Source: Akkermansia sp.
GTDB lineage: Bacteria > Verrucomicrobiota > Verrucomicrobiia > Verrucomicrobiales > Akkermansiaceae
Length of the DNA: 35,390 nucleotides
Reading direction: 5' to 3'
NCBI GenBank assembly: GCA_030525455.1
Contig: JAUNER010000026.1
Location: 1-35,390 of the forward strand
Shown: piece after piece, positions 33,215 through 35,390 of the stretch
How the letters are laid out: every line of letters starts with the position of its first letter
Numbering within the stretch: the first letter of the stretch is position 1
Notes under the pieces: generated by a model
Databases searched by the model: none
Seen by the model: the letters and a program-made list of their open reading frames with translations, nothing else
Told to the model about the DNA's origin: nothing
Made by a program: the position numbers and the translations under genes

Positions 33215-33922
33215 TTAATTTGAAAAGACCTGCTCTTCTGTTCTTAAACGGCTGATATTCCCTTTAGGATAAATCACAACACCTCCGGCCATACCGGGAC
33301 GCCCATCAACCATAGGCATAGGTCTTTCATCCTTACCATCACCGGCAGAACCTGCGACAACCACCAATCGAGTAGCAGCACCGGGTAAAGACATACGCCC
33401 CTCTTCATCAAACTCAATAAAATAGTAATCCAAAGAACCTAAACCACGAATTTCCGTTGTATCCTGACACTCAATACCGGCAAAACTATCGCGTTTCGTT
33501 TTTTTCCCGGTAGCTGCATCGAGTGCCGTACTGTACTGTGGGCTGATATAAAATCCGGTAGGTAAAGTATAAAGTTCTCCGGCACGATCCCAAGCCTTAC
33601 GGCTCTTTTTATTGGATTTTGTTAAAATAGCCAAAGTTCTCATATTACTGTCCGGATCGTCCGGCGTGCTAATAACTATTAGGCGAGCCCAAGTCCCCTT
33701 CCCCATGGCTTCTAATTGAGCTTCTTTCAGCAATCCATCTACCATTTCTACAGCAGACTGCAAGCCCTGCCCCTTGCCACCGCCACGCAACATATTAGCG
33801 GCCAATGCCATCATAGCAACCATAATGGTAATAACCACAATTAATTCTACAAGGGTAAACCCCTTTCCTATCACGGGGGACTTACGCAGGTTAGAACCGA
33901 TTTGTCTAAAGGATACTCGCAT
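33215..33922 (-). CDS. Pseudopilin, Verru_Chthon cassette protein D-like (GspH/GspG-related)
   Basis: A 235-residue prepilin-leader protein. The leader ends at Gly21, followed by FTLVELIVVITIMVAMMALAAN with the Glu at +5. The mature part has LQSAVEMVDGLLKEAQLEAM, a GspH/FimT-like helix, then beta strands. GFYISPQYSTAL and FIEFDEEGRMSLPGAATRLVVV recall cassette D proteins. It is the first gene of the three-gene set, 108 bp after the endonuclease-family gene. No prepilin peptidase, secretion ATPase or secretin is in the window, so the assembly machinery must lie elsewhere. Confidence 0.75.
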   Translation of the reverse strand: MRVSFRQIGSNLRKSPVIGKGFTLVELIVVITIMVAMMALAANMLRGGGKGQGLQSAVEMVDGLLKEAQLEAMGKGTWARLIVISTPDDPDSNMRTLAILTKSNKKSRKAWDRAGELYTLPTGFYISPQYSTALDAATGKKTKRDSFAGIECQDTTEIRGLGSLDYYFIEFDEEGRMSLPGAATRLVVVAGSAGDGKDERPMPMVDGRPGMAGGVVIYPKGNISRLRTEEQVFSN

Positions 33923-34030
33923 ATAGGTAAAATGGATGAATACGATTTTCTTTATGCTACCTATTTTTAGGCCTCACGGCAATCATTTTTTCCGCATTGC
34001 ACACAAGTAATTGTCACTTGCATAAAAAAA

Positions 34031-35056
34031 CTAATGCAAATCAACCCATACAGCACGGTGGTCGCTGGCGATGCCCATCTCCGGACAATCCATCACACCA
34101 TTTTTTGCCTTTCTCCCTAATCTAGACTTCAACACTTTATTTACCAAAATTAGGTCAAATGTGTAGTACGTAGCAAAATCATCAAAATACAAAGTCCATT
34201 CACAATCTCTGCTATCTTTGGCCTTTACTCTATTTAGTCGCATATCCGTTTTTGATGGGCCCAGAATTTTTTGCACACTTTTATCAGCGGGGCCATCATT
34301 AAAATCCCCATAGACTAGCAAAGGCATCCCCTCCTGAGATTGCATCACTTTATTAAGATATTTACGAACAGCTACCGCTTCGCGATTTCTCACCACATCG
34401 GCATCTGTCCCTGTTGCACGATCTAAACGAGATTTCAAATGTAGCCCTATACAGCGGAATTTACGACCATCTGCTACTTGTACAGTAACATCCAAAATAC
34501 CACGCAACATTCTGCTTTTCTTTTTCCCCCCTTTGACCGGCACATCTTTGACGGAATTGTTGCACACAATCGGATGTTTGGATAGAAAGGCTAAGCCTCT
34601 GTCTTCTCCTTGTCGCATCACCATCACCTGATGCGGAAATTGCAGACCCTCTCGCTTTAAACGTGTTTGCAAATCCTCAACAGCTTTCTCTCCACCCATT
34701 TCAGATAAACCAATCATCTCTGCACCGGACTGCTTAATAACTTTTACAAGGGCTTCTCTAGACTCTAATGATTTATATTTTACCTTGAAATTACTCCTTC
34801 GCACATCATCTTGAACAAAATAATTACAAGCATTCATGGTCAGTAGTCGAACCGCATCCCCGGATTTAGGAACACTTACTTGTTCAACCATCCCGGTATA
34901 AGGCGATTCTACTATCTCTTCCTCATAATCATGGACTTGATAAGGTTCTTTTTCAGGCTCTTGGTTTAGCCAATAATTAGCAACCAAAATAAGAGCCAGC
35001 ACCAAAATAGCCGGTAGCGATAAATTGATTTTCTTTGATGAAAGTTTTTGCTTCAT
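34031..35056 (-). CDS. Membrane-anchored endonuclease/exonuclease/phosphatase family protein
   Basis: A 341-residue protein with an N-terminal signal anchor (LSLPAILVLALILVANYW, about 12-29). The catalytic domain carries the EEP motifs: LLTMNACN, GLSEMGG (metal-binding Glu), GLHLKS (His), YGDFND (Asp, Asn), TFDLILVN and the terminal ASDHRAVWVDL (Asp, His). The site looks complete. Because it is exported, it is more likely an extracytoplasmic nuclease or phosphodiesterase (DNase I-like or sphingomyelinase-like) than a repair enzyme. The ATG at 35056 is chosen as it gives a clean basic-hydrophobic anchor; in-frame upstream ATGs at 35146 and 35080 add unlikely sequence. Transcription units around it are not resolved. 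Confidence 0.82.
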   Translation of the reverse strand: MKQKLSSKKINLSLPAILVLALILVANYWLNQEPEKEPYQVHDYEEEIVESPYTGMVEQVSVPKSGDAVRLLTMNACNYFVQDDVRRSNFKVKYKSLESREALVKVIKQSGAEMIGLSEMGGEKAVEDLQTRLKREGLQFPHQVMVMRQGEDRGLAFLSKHPIVCNNSVKDVPVKGGKKKSRMLRGILDVTVQVADGRKFRCIGLHLKSRLDRATGTDADVVRNREAVAVRKYLNKVMQSQEGMPLLVYGDFNDGPADKSVQKILGPSKTDMRLNRVKAKDSRDCEWTLYFDDFATYYTFDLILVNKVLKSRLGRKAKNGVMDCPEMGIASDHRAVWVDLH

Positions 35057-35146
35057 GAATTTCTCTCGCCAGCCTACCATTTTCTCTACCCTTGTGCAAT
35101 CAAACTTATGAATACTCACAGAAATTGAATTTGTCGTATCCCTCAA

Positions 35147-35390
35147 AATTCATGTGAATATAATACATACTTACTCTTATGCTTCGCAAACTTATCGAAG
35201 AAGCTTCACTTAGTAGCAGATGCACTCAATGCATCTTACCTCAGCTCCCAAATTCGGCTACATAACTTACACTGCATATGAATCCTGCTCAACGAACACG
35301 ATTATACTGAAAAGCTAACGCCTACTACTCTATCGAGCTGACTAATTATTTCAATGTATTAAATTAATAATAATAATTATATATTAAATA
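35147..35390. other. AT-rich terminal stretch with two hairpins
   Basis: No gene is seen. Two short inverted repeats are present: CTTCG/CGAAG (35182-35186, 35196-35200) and GATGCA/TGCATC (35219-35224, 35230-35235). The last 50 bases are almost pure A/T. It could be the 5' region of the endonuclease-family gene or the end of a gene beyond the window. Confidence 0.4.

Overview
The window looks like chromosomal DNA of a Gram-negative member of the Verrucomicrobiota, possibly an Akkermansiaceae-like lineage. The outer membrane is implied by an LpxA lipid A enzyme, a TonB-dependent receptor and a LolC/E-type permease. The phylum call rests mainly on three adjacent prepilin-leader proteins that resemble the Verru_Chthon cassette D, B and C families, supported by an Aas-like MFS/acyltransferase fusion. 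GC is moderate (mid-40s by eye), and recognisable Shine-Dalgarno sequences are scarce. Genus assignment is not possible from this alone.

Layout. I support 28 protein genes (24 on the minus strand, 4 on the plus strand) and one RNA gene. Positions 1-1419 hold a gene-poor leader with two copies of a 19-bp palindrome, then a tyrosine integrase that converges on the RNase P RNA gene (about 1488-1917, minus). Next come a voltage-gated K+ channel-like protein, an ArsC/Spx-like protein, a beta-CASP metallo-beta-lactamase, and an HtrA-like protease paired with a catalytically dead paralogue (2134-7066). A class A penicillin-binding protein and RmuC run on the plus strand (7197-11313). An envelope operon (15276 to 11332, minus) encodes a LolC/E-like permease, a GYF/RDD membrane protein, LpxA and a phosphoglycolate-phosphatase-like HAD enzyme, with LicD just upstream.

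The region 16484-24257 is the most distinctive. A two-gene module, an SMC/OLD-like AAA ATPase overlapping a PD-(D/E)xK-like nuclease, has its own promoter and resembles anti-phage defence architecture without matching a system I can name. Upstream is a tight three-gene operon: a TonB-dependent siderophore-type receptor, a MacB/LolD-type ABC ATPase and a 956-residue FtsX-type permease. The rest (24352-35056) holds a dCMP-deaminase-like enzyme overlapping the MFS/PlsC fusion, a DUF456 protein, an ATP-type phosphofructokinase, a D-Ala-D-Ala carboxypeptidase homologue lacking its catalytic lysine, a lipoate/octanoate transferase family protein, the pseudopilin operon with a clear intrinsic terminator, and a membrane-anchored endonuclease/exonuclease/phosphatase family protein.

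Most genes are housekeeping or envelope functions. Observations worth following are the ATPase/nuclease pair, the receptor/ABC operon, the active/dead protease pair with a PDZ domain inserted in the dead member, the lysine-less carboxypeptidase, the pseudopilin cassette without its large A partner, and the integrase facing the 3' end of rnpB. All functional calls come from motif reading without database searches.
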